This document shows positions 1-8,248 of a stretch of DNA of 64,000 nucleotides, piece by piece (the stretch's first letter is position 1; each line of letters begins with the position of its first letter). The position numbers and the translations under genes are program-made. This stretch comes from Bacteroidota bacterium (GTDB lineage Bacteria > Bacteroidota > Bacteroidia > Bacteroidales > UBA4417), in NCBI GenBank assembly GCA_022711175.1, contig JAKLFM010000007.1, positions 1 to 64,000 of the forward strand, given 5' to 3'. Below the pieces are notes generated by a model. That model ran no database searches, had not been told where the DNA came from, and saw only the letters and a program-made list of their open reading frames with translations.

Positions 1-15
1 GAGGTACTTCTTTTC

Positions 16-177
16 GTCGTTGTGCTTGGCTGCAACCAATCCCCCGGCGATTATCATCGCCACCCCCTTTGTTAAGGGGGACAGCACCCGCCGTCCCCCT
101 TTGAGCCTGCCAGCAATGAATATAGCATTGAGGCAGGCTGAAAGGGGGTGGCCGACCGTGGGAGGCCGGGGGATTCC
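16..177. repeat. MITE-like long palindromic intergenic repeat, copy 1
   Basis: A nested imperfect palindrome. AATCCCCCGG at 38-47 matches CCGGGGGATT at 166-175, CCACCCCCTTT at 60-70 matches AAAGGGGGTGG at 141-151, and 95-111 matches 132-148 with one mismatch. The centre is CAATG (113-117) facing CATTG (126-130). The left part, 16-82, recurs at 330-396 with one mismatch. No transposase lies nearby, so it is a small non-autonomous or structural repeat of unknown origin. Confidence 0.6.
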
Positions 178-329
178 TTCATTAGCTGTAAACCCACCAC
201 AGTATTAAATCCTAATATCGTAAACTTATTTCAGGACAAGACACCCTACGCCATTTTTTTCATTTATCTTTTGTTGATTGACATTTGATATTTAAGACAA
301 TTCCTTCAAGGAAGAGGTGCTTTTTTTTT

Positions 330-396
330 GTCGTTGTGCTCGGCTGCAACCAATCCCCCGGCGATTATCATCGCCACCCCCTTTGTTAAGGGGGAC
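330..396. repeat. Direct repeat, partial copy 2 of the palindromic element
   Basis: These 67 bases match 16-82 at 66 positions. The copy has only the left arm, including the short hairpin CCCCCTTT-GTT-AAGGGGG; the rest of the palindrome is absent. The sequence between the copies, about 178-329, is AT-rich and has no recognisable gene. Confidence 0.65.
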
Positions 397-547
397 TGCG
401 CCTCCGTCCCTATTTGTTGCCCATGTGAACTACATTTATTAAACAAATCATCGCCAGGTTGTTCCTGATGGAATAAGTCAAGTGGTTTACTTTCACTGTT
501 AATAACTGTGATTGAGCTTGATGAGGTTAAGGTGTATTCAGTTTCCG

Positions 548-579
548 TTGTGCCAGTTTTCCCGAAATTATTACCTTTG
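548..579 (+). promoter_or_regulatory. Bacteroidota-type promoter for the C69 peptidase gene
   Basis: TTG at 548-550 and TACCTTTG at 572-579 are separated by 21 bases, near the TTG/TAnnTTTG consensus. It lies inside the longest possible reading frame of the downstream gene, which argues for the later ATG at 637. Confidence 0.5.
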
Positions 580-636
580 CCTTACCCTATTTTACCGCCT
601 GATTCATTCCAAAAATTTACTTCAAAATACATAAAC

Positions 637-2310
637 ATGAGAAAATTCATAGTCCCTGCGATTTCTCTTTTGCTGATGGCAACCGCCAACCCGGCAAAGG
701 CCTGTACCAACTTCCTCATTACCAAAGGCGCTTCGGCCGACGGCTCCTGTATGATCAGCTATTCTGCCGACTCCCATACCCTGTACGGAGAATTGTACCA
801 CTGGCCTGCCGCCACCTATCCCGAAGGCGCCCTGCTCGATGTGTACGAATGGGACACAGGAAAATACTTAGGCAAAATAAAACAGGCACGCCAGACTTAC
901 AACGTTGTCGGCAACATGAACGAACACCAGGTTGCGATAGGTGAAACTACCTTTGGGGGCCGGCCGGGGCTCGAAGACACTTCGGCCGTTATGGATTACG
1001 GAAGCCTGATTTATATTGCACTTCAGCGCGCAACGACCGCCCGCGAAGCCATTCAAATCATTACCGGCCTTGTAGCCGAATATGGATATTTCAGCTCCGG
1101 CGAATCCTTCAGCATCAGCGATCCCAACGAAGTGTGGATCATGGAATTGGTGGGCAAAGGAAAGCCTGTAGCCGTAAAAGACAAGAAAGGCCGCATTACC
1201 TGGAAACACAACAAAGGCGCTGTGTGGGTGGCAGTAAAAATTCCCGACGGCTATATCAGCGGCCATGCCAACCAGGCGCGTATCACCACTTTCCCGCTCA
1301 ACGACCCCGAAAACTGCCTCTATTCACCGGATGTGATCACCTTTGCACGCGAAAAAGGCTGGTTCACAGGGGAGGATAAGGATTTCAGCTTCAGCGACAC
1401 TTACGCTCCCCTTGATTTTGGCGCTGCCCGCTTTTGCGAAGCCCGCGTATGGAGCGGTTTTAACAAGGTGGCCAAAGGCATGGACAAATACCTCGATTAT
1501 GCCATGGGCGAAAACCTCCACAACCGCATGCCGCTTTATGTTAAACCCGACCACAAGCTGACTGTTCAGGAGGCTTTCGGGCTAATGCGCGATTACTACC
1601 AGAACACCCCCATGGACATGACCAAAGACCCCGGTGCAGGGCCTTACAAGTGTATCGTACGCTGGCGCCCTATGACCTGGAATGTTGATGGCGTTGAGTA
1701 TTTCAACGAGCGTGCCATCAGCACACAACAAACGGGTTTCGTTTTCGTGGCACAGTCGAGGCCCTATGTACCGTCGCCGTTGGGCGGTATCCTGTGGTTT
1801 GGCGTTGATGACACCTATACCAGCGTGTTTTCGCCCATGTATGCCTGCATGACCGAAATCCCCGAAACCTTTGCAGTTGGCAACGGTGATATGATGACGT
1901 TTAGCGATCACTCGGCTTTCTGGGTATTTAACCAGGTTTCGAATTTTGCCTACACCCGTTACAGCGACATGATCCCCGAAATTCAGAAGAAACAAAAGGA
2001 ACTGGAAGAGAATTACATCTCCATGGTTCCTGCCATTGACAAGCTTGCCGCCGAAAAATACAAAACCGATCCGGCGTCGGCCGTTCAGTTCCTTACCAAT
2101 TTCTCGGTAACCCAGGGCAACAATACGGTTTATACCTGGAAAAAACTGTATGCTTACCTTTTCACCAAGTACCTTGACGGGAACATTAAAACGCCCACGA
2201 ATGAGCAGAATCCCACGTTGAAGCAACCCGGCTACAGCGAAGATTTTTACCGCAGGTTAGTGAAGGAAACGGGCGATAAGTTTAAAGTGATCGGGTCATC
2301 AGGGCATTAA
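637..2310 (+). CDS. Secreted C69-family dipeptidase
   Basis: Predicted exported peptidase of family C69 (PepD-like N-terminal nucleophile hydrolases), cleaving dipeptides in the periplasm or outside the cell. The ATG at 637 gives a clean signal peptide (MRKFIVPAISLLLMATANPAKA) ending at residue 22, directly followed by Cys23 in the context CTNFLITKGASADGS. In this family the mature N-terminal Cys is the nucleophile, so signal cleavage would also expose the active site. At 557 residues it matches full-length family members. The reading frame is open upstream to 508, but that part contains a promoter and no plausible leader. The gene stands alone, with a 16-bp tandem repeat downstream. Confidence 0.85.
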   Translation: MRKFIVPAISLLLMATANPAKACTNFLITKGASADGSCMISYSADSHTLYGELYHWPAATYPEGALLDVYEWDTGKYLGKIKQARQTYNVVGNMNEHQVAIGETTFGGRPGLEDTSAVMDYGSLIYIALQRATTAREAIQIITGLVAEYGYFSSGESFSISDPNEVWIMELVGKGKPVAVKDKKGRITWKHNKGAVWVAVKIPDGYISGHANQARITTFPLNDPENCLYSPDVITFAREKGWFTGEDKDFSFSDTYAPLDFGAARFCEARVWSGFNKVAKGMDKYLDYAMGENLHNRMPLYVKPDHKLTVQEAFGLMRDYYQNTPMDMTKDPGAGPYKCIVRWRPMTWNVDGVEYFNERAISTQQTGFVFVAQSRPYVPSPLGGILWFGVDDTYTSVFSPMYACMTEIPETFAVGNGDMMTFSDHSAFWVFNQVSNFAYTRYSDMIPEIQKKQKELEENYISMVPAIDKLAAEKYKTDPASAVQFLTNFSVTQGNNTVYTWKKLYAYLFTKYLDGNIKTPTNEQNPTLKQPGYSEDFYRRLVKETGDKFKVIGSSGH

Positions 2311-2355
2311 GAGAGAGGGTGAGTGAGTGAGTGGGAAGGTGAGAGGGGGCGATTT

Positions 2356-2467
2356 CACGACTGTTAGACTGCACGACTGTTTGACTGCACGACTGTTAGA
2401 CTGCACGACTGTTTGACTGCACGACTGTTTGACTTCACGACTGTTTGACTTCATGACTATACAACGG
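2356..2467. repeat. 16-bp tandem repeat, about seven units
   Basis: Units of the form CACGACTGTTTGACTG run from 2356, with exact or one- to two-base variants through 2451 and a decayed last unit at 2452-2467. The first four units alternate TTAGACTG and TTTGACTG. It fills the gap between the C69 peptidase and the DUF4143 gene; 2311-2355 is a GA/GT-rich low-complexity run. Confidence 0.85.
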
Positions 2468-2600
2468 CGTGACTGCACGACGCTGCGAAGAATTGACGGA
2501 GAACCCGGGTGATGGTGTTAGTATCAGGGAGAAAACCTAAATTTTGGGTAGCACGGTATATAAATTAACGTAAATTTGTGGACCGATATATACAAAATTT

Positions 2601-3734
2601 ATGATCAGGCGATCTTTAGAACAGTCTTTGCTTGAAAACCTGAAACAAGGACACGTCACAGCATTATTCGGTGCAAAGCGCACAGGTAAAACGGTTTTGA
2701 TGCAGCGAATCGCTGAGATACTTTCCGACAAGAAGATATTGACAGTAAATGGCGAAGATCTTGATGCTGCGACCATACTCTCGTCGCAGAAACAGTCAGT
2801 GCTGAGTAACCTTGTGGCCGGATATGATTACTTATTCATTGATGAAGCACAAAGTGTTCCAAATATCGGGCTTAATCTTAAGCTGCTTGTGGATACCAAC
2901 CCGGGTGTATCCGTATTCGTCACCGGTTCGTCATCGTTTGATCTTCGCAATCAAATAGGAGAACCACTTACCGGCAGGTCGCGTTACTGGAGTATTTTCC
3001 CATTTACTGTTTCCGAAATTTCGCACGATTACCTGGCATTGATGCGATTGTTGCCGTCATTGCTTGTGTTTGGTTCATATCCCCAGGTTTATACAGCCGA
3101 AAATGATAAAGAAAAAAGATTAATACTTGAAAATATCCGTAACGGATATCTGCTGAAGGATGTACTGCAACTCGACAATGTTAAAGACAGTCTGTTTGTA
3201 CTGAACTTACTTAAATACCTGGCTTTTCAAATAGGTAATGATGTATCATTTAATGAATTGGCAAATTCGCTGCATTCAACTGTCAAAACAGTGAAGCGGT
3301 ATATCGAAATACTTGAAAAAGCATTTGTAATTTTTCGGTTAACGGGATTCAGCCGCAATCTGCGCAAGGAAATTTCGAAATCGCCGAGAATCTATTTTTG
3401 GGATAACGGAATCCGAAACGCGGTTATCTCAAGGTTTGAACCATTGGAGTTGCGGGATGATGCGGGGAAATTGTGGGAGAACTTTTGCATCTCCGAAAGA
3501 ATTAAAAAACAAACTTACGCCGAATCATTCTCTTCCTTTTATTTCTGGCGAACCTATGATCAGCAGGAAATAGATTTGATTGAAGAAAACGAAGACAAAC
3601 TCCAAGCGTACGAATTCAAATGGGGCGACAAACCGGCCAGAGTACCTGCCGGATTTGAAAGGACTTACCCGAATGCCACTTTTGAAACTATAAACCGGCA
3701 AAATTTTTACGATTTCTTAATCCCCCGGACCTAG
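2601..3734 (+). CDS. AAA ATPase with DUF4143 C-terminal domain
   Basis: A 377-residue member of the widespread AAA/DUF4143 family of uncharacterised ATPases. Walker A is GAKRTGKT at residues 24-31 and Walker B is YLFIDEAQ at about 77-84, followed by a sensor-like VTGSSSFDL. The C-terminal part has the DUF4143 pattern FYFWRTYDQQEIDLI and a KWG near the end, resembling a PD-(D/E)XK-like fold; whether it cuts DNA is unknown. A TAAATTTG hexamer-type -7 element lies at 2571-2578. It is a single-gene unit. A second, divergent family member lies at 45315. Confidence 0.85.
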   Translation: MIRRSLEQSLLENLKQGHVTALFGAKRTGKTVLMQRIAEILSDKKILTVNGEDLDAATILSSQKQSVLSNLVAGYDYLFIDEAQSVPNIGLNLKLLVDTNPGVSVFVTGSSSFDLRNQIGEPLTGRSRYWSIFPFTVSEISHDYLALMRLLPSLLVFGSYPQVYTAENDKEKRLILENIRNGYLLKDVLQLDNVKDSLFVLNLLKYLAFQIGNDVSFNELANSLHSTVKTVKRYIEILEKAFVIFRLTGFSRNLRKEISKSPRIYFWDNGIRNAVISRFEPLELRDDAGKLWENFCISERIKKQTYAESFSSFYFWRTYDQQEIDLIEENEDKLQAYEFKWGDKPARVPAGFERTYPNATFETINRQNFYDFLIPRT

Positions 3735-3807
3735 CAGCCCGCTTTCTCCTTTCTGATTATTATCAACCTGATAACAGGCCTTAGATCATACAACTGTAAG
3801 CATTGAT

Positions 3808-4443
3808 TTACAAAATATCATCTTTCGGTGGTGCCGGAACAACTGTTGTAAACAGCTCCTTTAAAACTTTAGGGAAATACTCATATTCCAGCGCATGTAT
3901 TTTTTGCGCCAGTGTTTCGGGTGTATCCAGGGGCTCAACAGCGCACTTAGCCTGAAATATAACCTGCCCTTCGTCGTATTTGCCGTTTACAAAATGTATG
4001 CTTATACCGCTCTCCTTTTCACCGGCGGCGATCACGGCTTCGTGCACTTTTGAGCCGTACATGCCTTTGCCACCGTACTTGGGCAACAGCGCGGGATGAA
4101 TGTTTACAATCCTTCCGGGAAATGCCTTCAGCAGGTATTCGGGTATCAGCCATAAAAACCCGGCCAGTACTATCCAGTCAACCGATTGCGACTGCAGGAA
4201 CCGCAGCAGGTCTTCGGTTTCATAAAATGATTTCCGGTTGAAGACCACCGAAGGGATGCCCATTTGTTTGGCACGTTCCAGCACAAAGGCATCAGGCTTG
4301 TTTGAGCAAATTACTGAGATAGTGGCCGATCCGTCGGCATGAAAAAATTCGGCCAGCCGCTGGGCATTGCTGCCATTGCCGGAAGCAAAAACAGCCAGTT
4401 TAGGTTTCGAAACTGCGCCGGTGGCGGCATTGCAAAACATCAT
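3808..4443 (-). CDS. purN: Phosphoribosylglycinamide formyltransferase
   Basis: GAR transformylase of de novo purine synthesis: it transfers a formyl group from 10-formyl-THF to GAR. The sequence has the family opening KLAVFASGNGSNAQRL, then VNIHPALLPKYGGKGMYG carrying the catalytic Asn/His region, and the GISIHFVNGKYDEGQVIFQ segment with the conserved Asp. I start it at the double ATG (4443 or 4440). The open frame runs up to 4617, but the extra 58 residues have no family similarity. About 211 residues is normal. It is divergent from acpP, with roughly 250 bases between the starts. Confidence 0.9.
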   Translation of the reverse strand: MMFCNAATGAVSKPKLAVFASGNGSNAQRLAEFFHADGSATISVICSNKPDAFVLERAKQMGIPSVVFNRKSFYETEDLLRFLQSQSVDWIVLAGFLWLIPEYLLKAFPGRIVNIHPALLPKYGGKGMYGSKVHEAVIAAGEKESGISIHFVNGKYDEGQVIFQAKCAVEPLDTPETLAQKIHALEYEYFPKVLKELFTTVVPAPPKDDIL

Positions 4444-4694
4444 GGTTGAAAAAGGAAAATCATCGACAAAGGAAATAAAAATAGTTCTGTACGCGAAAAT
4501 ACATGCCAAAATCTGTCTCTGACATGACATCATACCCATTCGGAGGCCATCCCGAACGTGTTTCCATGGAGCTTGTATATAACTGATTATCTTGCGTTTA
4601 GAGCGATTTACATGCAAATAATTACATCGAAAGTTGGTTTTTATGATGAAATGGTATTTCTTTGCAGCCCCAAACCAATTAATGAAAAATCACA

Positions 4695-4931
4695 ATGTCG
4701 GACATTGCAACAAAAGTAAAAGCTATCATCGTTGATAAGCTGGGCGTTGATGAAAAAGAAGTCACTCCTGAAGCAAGTTTCACCAACGACCTCGGTGCCG
4801 ATTCGCTGGACACCGTTGAGCTGATCATGGAATTCGAAAAAGAATTCAATATCGCTATTCCCGACGATCAGGCTGAAAAGATCGGAACTGTTGGCGACGC
4901 TATCGCCTACATCGAAAACAACGCGAAATAA
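4695..4931 (+). CDS. acpP: Acyl carrier protein
   Basis: Carrier of growing acyl chains in type II fatty acid synthesis. The 78-residue acidic protein has the phosphopantetheine site GADSLD with Ser37, and the usual helix II sequence [15 protein letters not shown]. It is directly followed by fabF (14-base gap) and rnc, the standard order in many bacteria, so the three are probably cotranscribed. Its start is fixed by the family N-terminus MSDIATKVK. Confidence 0.97.
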   Translation: MSDIATKVKAIIVDKLGVDEKEVTPEASFTNDLGADSLDTVELIMEFEKEFNIAIPDDQAEKIGTVGDAIAYIENNAK

Positions 4932-4945
4932 TCAAATCACGTTTG

Positions 4946-6199
4946 ATGAAGTTAAGGCGAGTAGTAATTACCGGCCTTGGTGCACTGACTCCTGTTGGCA
5001 ATACTGTTCCGGAGTTATGGAATGGTTTGACTGGAGGGGTCAGTGGCGCCGGGCCTATTACCCGTTTCGATGCAACAAAGTTTAAAACTCAGTTTGCATG
5101 CGAGGTAAAGAATTTTGACCCGCTGAATTTCTTCGACCGTAAGGAGGCACGTAAATACGACCTGTTCACCCTTTACGGACTTGTTTCAGCCGATGAAGCC
5201 GTTACTGACGCTTCATTGATTTCGGAAAATCTTGATTTAGACCGTGTTGGCGTTATCTGGGCATCAGGTATCGGGGGTATGTCAACTTTTTACGACGAAG
5301 TTGCCGGTTTTGTGACCGGCGATGGCACTCCGCGGTTCACGCCTTTTATGATTCCCAAGATGATTGCCGATATCGCTGCCGGCCATATTTCGATTAAATA
5401 TGGTTTCCGCGGCCCCAATTTTGCCACGGTGTCGGCCTGTGCCTCTTCGGCCAATGCGCTGATTGATGCGTATAATTATATCAGGCTGAACCAGGCTGAT
5501 GTTTTCATCACCGGGGGCTCGGAAGCGCCGATAAATCCTGCCGGTATCGGTGGTTTTAATGCTTTGCACGCAATGTCAACGCGCAATGACGACCCAGTTA
5601 CAGCTTCGCGCCCTTTTGACAAAGACCGCGATGGTTTTGTGATTGGTGAAGGCAGTGGCGCCATCGTTTTCGAAGACCTTGAACATGCCCTTGCCCGCGG
5701 AGCCAAAATATATTGCGAAGTAGCCGGTGCCGGAATGTCGGGAGATGCTTACCACATGACAGCGCCTCATCCCGACGGACTCGGGGCGATGAACTCGATG
5801 CGCGCGGCTCTTAAAGATGCCGGCCTCAGCGTCAGCGATATCGACCACATCAATACGCACGGCACATCAACACCCTTAGGCGACATTGCCGAAATAAAAG
5901 CCGTTTGCGGAGTTTTTGGAGATCACTCAAAAAACATTGCCGTTAACAGCACCAAATCCATGACCGGCCACCTTCTTGGTGCTGCCGGTGCGGTTGAAGC
6001 CATTGCTTCGGTATTAGCCATACAACATGATGTTATACCCCCTACCATCAATCACTTTACCGATGACGAAGAACTCGGCAACATGGTTGATTTTGTTTTC
6101 AATAAACCTTTGAAACGCAGCGTGAATGCTGCCCTCAGCAATACTTTCGGCTTTGGCGGACACAATGCGTCGTTGATTTTCAAGAAATTCATCCAGTAA
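4946..6199 (+). CDS. fabF: Beta-ketoacyl-ACP synthase II
   Basis: Condensing enzyme that extends acyl-ACP with malonyl-ACP. The catalytic triad is visible: Cys165 in TVSACASSAN, His305 in NTHGTSTPLGD and His342 in KSMTGHLLGAAG. Length, 417 residues, is typical. The ATG at 4946 is preferred over the TTG directly before it (4943). It ends two bases before rnc, so coupled translation is likely. Confidence 0.97.
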   Translation: MKLRRVVITGLGALTPVGNTVPELWNGLTGGVSGAGPITRFDATKFKTQFACEVKNFDPLNFFDRKEARKYDLFTLYGLVSADEAVTDASLISENLDLDRVGVIWASGIGGMSTFYDEVAGFVTGDGTPRFTPFMIPKMIADIAAGHISIKYGFRGPNFATVSACASSANALIDAYNYIRLNQADVFITGGSEAPINPAGIGGFNALHAMSTRNDDPVTASRPFDKDRDGFVIGEGSGAIVFEDLEHALARGAKIYCEVAGAGMSGDAYHMTAPHPDGLGAMNSMRAALKDAGLSVSDIDHINTHGTSTPLGDIAEIKAVCGVFGDHSKNIAVNSTKSMTGHLLGAAGAVEAIASVLAIQHDVIPPTINHFTDDEELGNMVDFVFNKPLKRSVNAALSNTFGFGGHNASLIFKKFIQ

Positions 6200-6201
6200 C
6201 C

Positions 6202-6942
6202 TTGTCGCGTTTCGAGGTAATCAGGCCGCTGCGGGCAGCTCTTTCGGAAGACAAAGCATTATTTGATGCCATAAAAAATATTTTCGGGTTTTACCCCGGG
6301 AATATTTTTTTATATAAGCTGGCCCTGCGTCACCGCAGTTTAGCCAAAGAGATCAATAACGGCGCAAGGATAAGCAACGAACGCCTAGAATATCTTGGCG
6401 ATGCCATACTGAGCGCCATTGTTGCCGATCATCTCTTTAAGACATTCCCGCTCAAGGACGAAGGTTTCCTCACCGAAATGCGCTCACGCATCGTGAGCCG
6501 GGCTCAACTTAACAACCTTTCAGAGAAACTCGGCATTGTTGAGCTGATACAGGCAAGTGCCGACAACAACAGCGTTTACCGGTCAATTAAAGGTGATGCC
6601 TTTGAAGCGGTAATTGGCGCCATATACCTCGACCAGGGCTATGAATTTACCCGCAAAGTGATCATTGAGAAAGTGATCAGGCTGCACTTCGACCTCGAAC
6701 AACTCGAAAACAATAACACTAATTACAAGAGCCGGCTTATTGAATGGGCGCAACGCGAAAAGGTAAGCATCGAATTTGTAACCCTAAACGAAGTGGGTCA
6801 CGGTTATGCCAAACAGTACGTGGTTGAAGTGCTCATTGATAAAAAATCGTATGGCCGCGGTCGCGATTATTCCATTAAAGGCGCCGAGCAGAATGCTGCC
6901 ATGAAGGCCATTATGCAGGTTGAAGAACAAAAGTCGGCGTAG
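6202..6942 (+). CDS. rnc: Ribonuclease III
   Basis: Double-strand-specific RNase for rRNA and mRNA processing. The RNase III signature NERLEYLGDAIL is at residues 59-70 and the second acidic site is in GDAFEAVIGAIYLD. A dsRNA-binding domain follows, from NYKSRLIEWAQ to the end with the KGAEQNAAMKAI helix. The start is a TTG two bases after the fabF stop; no nearby ATG keeps the conserved N-terminus, so TTG is the best choice. 246 residues. Confidence 0.93.
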   Translation: MSRFEVIRPLRAALSEDKALFDAIKNIFGFYPGNIFLYKLALRHRSLAKEINNGARISNERLEYLGDAILSAIVADHLFKTFPLKDEGFLTEMRSRIVSRAQLNNLSEKLGIVELIQASADNNSVYRSIKGDAFEAVIGAIYLDQGYEFTRKVIIEKVIRLHFDLEQLENNNTNYKSRLIEWAQREKVSIEFVTLNEVGHGYAKQYVVEVLIDKKSYGRGRDYSIKGAEQNAAMKAIMQVEEQKSA

Positions 6943-6994
6943 CGGTTAGGGAGTGATTGGTTGTTCGGTTGTTGATTCAGTGGTTGATTCGGTG

Positions 6995-7132
6995 GTCATT
7001 TGGTTGTTGATTCAATAGTCATTCGGTTGCTTATTCATTGGTCATTCGGTTGTTGATTCAATAGTCATTCTGTTGCTTATTCATTGGTCATCCGGTTGTT
7101 TATTCAATTGTCATTCGATTGTTTATTCATGA
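6995..7132. repeat. 23-bp tandem repeat with alternating unit types
   Basis: Six successive 23-base units start at 6995, 7018, 7041, 7064, 7087 and 7110, each beginning GTCAT. Units 1, 3 and 5 end like TTGATTCAATA and units 2, 4 and 6 like TTATTCATTG, giving a 46-base higher-order period. The flanking gap, 6943-6994 and 7133-7311, holds related GTT/GATT-rich low-complexity sequence and no gene. Confidence 0.85.
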
Positions 7133-7311
7133 CCAGTTGTCAACTTTCAATTCTTAATTTCCAGTTTCCGGATTGTAGGTTCCATGTGCCGGGTGCCGGG
7201 TGCCAATTATATTTTTCAATTTTCTGGTTCTGGACTTTTAACCATTCAACAATTTCACATTAACCATTCACCATCACCTGCCGTGCCACTCAATACTTCC
7301 TTACATTTGTA

Positions 7312-7319
7312 AAATACAA
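7312..7319 (+). promoter_or_regulatory. -7 element of the CDF transporter gene
   Basis: TACATTTG fits the Bacteroidota TAnnTTTG -7 consensus and sits just 8 bases before the ATG, so the transcript would have almost no leader. No TTG is seen at the standard -33 distance. Confidence 0.4.
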
Positions 7320-7327
7320 CAAATACT

Positions 7328-8239
7328 ATGAGTGCCGGAGGATCAAAAAGGGCCGTGATTTTTGCCCTGGGAGGCAACCTGCTGATTGCCACAATCAAGT
7401 ACATCGTTTCGTTTGTTACCGGCAGTGCCGCAATGCTGGCTGAATCAATACACTCCACCGCCGACAGCATGAACCAGGTATTCCTGCTCATTGGCGACAA
7501 GCGGGCAAAAAAACAACCCGACGAGTGGCACAGCTTTGGCTACTCCAAGGAGATATTCTTCTGGTCGATGATGGTTGCTGTGCTGCTCTTCTTTGTCGGA
7601 GCCCTTTTTTCGATTTACGAAGGCATTAACAAGCTTGCGCATCATGAGCAGGTAGAAAATGCCGTGTGGATATTCATCGTAATCGGTTCGTCCATTATAA
7701 TCGAAGCAAAATCGTTCCATGTAGCTTACACCGAATTCCGAAAAACACATAAACAGCCGATCCTCAGGGCTATACGCGAATCAACCGATGTAAACCTGGT
7801 AGTGATACTGCTCGAAGATTTTGCCGCACTCGTAGGCCTTATCATTGTCCTGCTTTCCACAGGGCTTGCTTTGCTGGCACATCCCGTTTTTGATGCCATT
7901 GGCAGCGTAATGGTAGGCCTTCTGCTGCTTATCATTTCCATTGTGCTTATAAACGAAGTTAAAAACCTTATCATCGGCGAAAGCATCCCGCGGGAACAAC
8001 GGAACCAGATCAGGCAGATCATCCATTCACATAAGGAAGTAAAGCATATCAACCGTATGCAAACCATGGTAATGGGGAATCACAGGTATATGGTGCTCTT
8101 GTCGCTCGATATTGATAATGACCTCTCAGGGTACAAAACCGAAGACCTGATTGAAAAGATGAAAACTGAGATAAGGCACAAATCCAAAGGCATTGAGAAC
8201 ATCTACATCGAAGTTAAGGACAGTGTAAGAAACCAATAG
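7328..8239 (+). CDS. Cation diffusion facilitator family transporter
   Basis: Inner-membrane divalent metal/proton antiporter, 303 residues. Six membrane segments fit the sequence. The first metal site is HSTADS (His42, Asp46) in TM2. The TM5 site reads LLEDFAALVGLI, the acidic form seen in the ZnT9-like CDF branch, instead of the His/Asp pair of YiiP, so the ion is uncertain. A cytosolic domain follows (QIIHSHKEVKHINRMQTM). It ends 9 bases before pyk, so the two may share a transcript. Confidence 0.87.
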   Translation: MSAGGSKRAVIFALGGNLLIATIKYIVSFVTGSAAMLAESIHSTADSMNQVFLLIGDKRAKKQPDEWHSFGYSKEIFFWSMMVAVLLFFVGALFSIYEGINKLAHHEQVENAVWIFIVIGSSIIIEAKSFHVAYTEFRKTHKQPILRAIRESTDVNLVVILLEDFAALVGLIIVLLSTGLALLAHPVFDAIGSVMVGLLLLIISIVLINEVKNLIIGESIPREQRNQIRQIIHSHKEVKHINRMQTMVMGNHRYMVLLSLDIDNDLSGYKTEDLIEKMKTEIRHKSKGIENIYIEVKDSVRNQ

Positions 8240-8248
8240 TTCTGTATC

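Noticed and set aside
20-208. Short open frame in the first palindromic repeat
   Set aside because: It translates the palindrome itself and is absent from the partial second copy.
1582-2226. Minus-strand open frame of 214 codons
   Set aside because: Antisense to the C69 peptidase, with no family signal.
4618-4694. Exact consensus promoter before acpP
   Set aside because: The nearest TTTG (in TATTTCTTTG) has four bases between TA and TTTG, so it does not fit TAnnTTTG well enough to report.
2356-7132. Tandem repeats as possible CRISPR arrays
   Set aside because: Units are contiguous with no unique spacers, and no cas genes are in the window.
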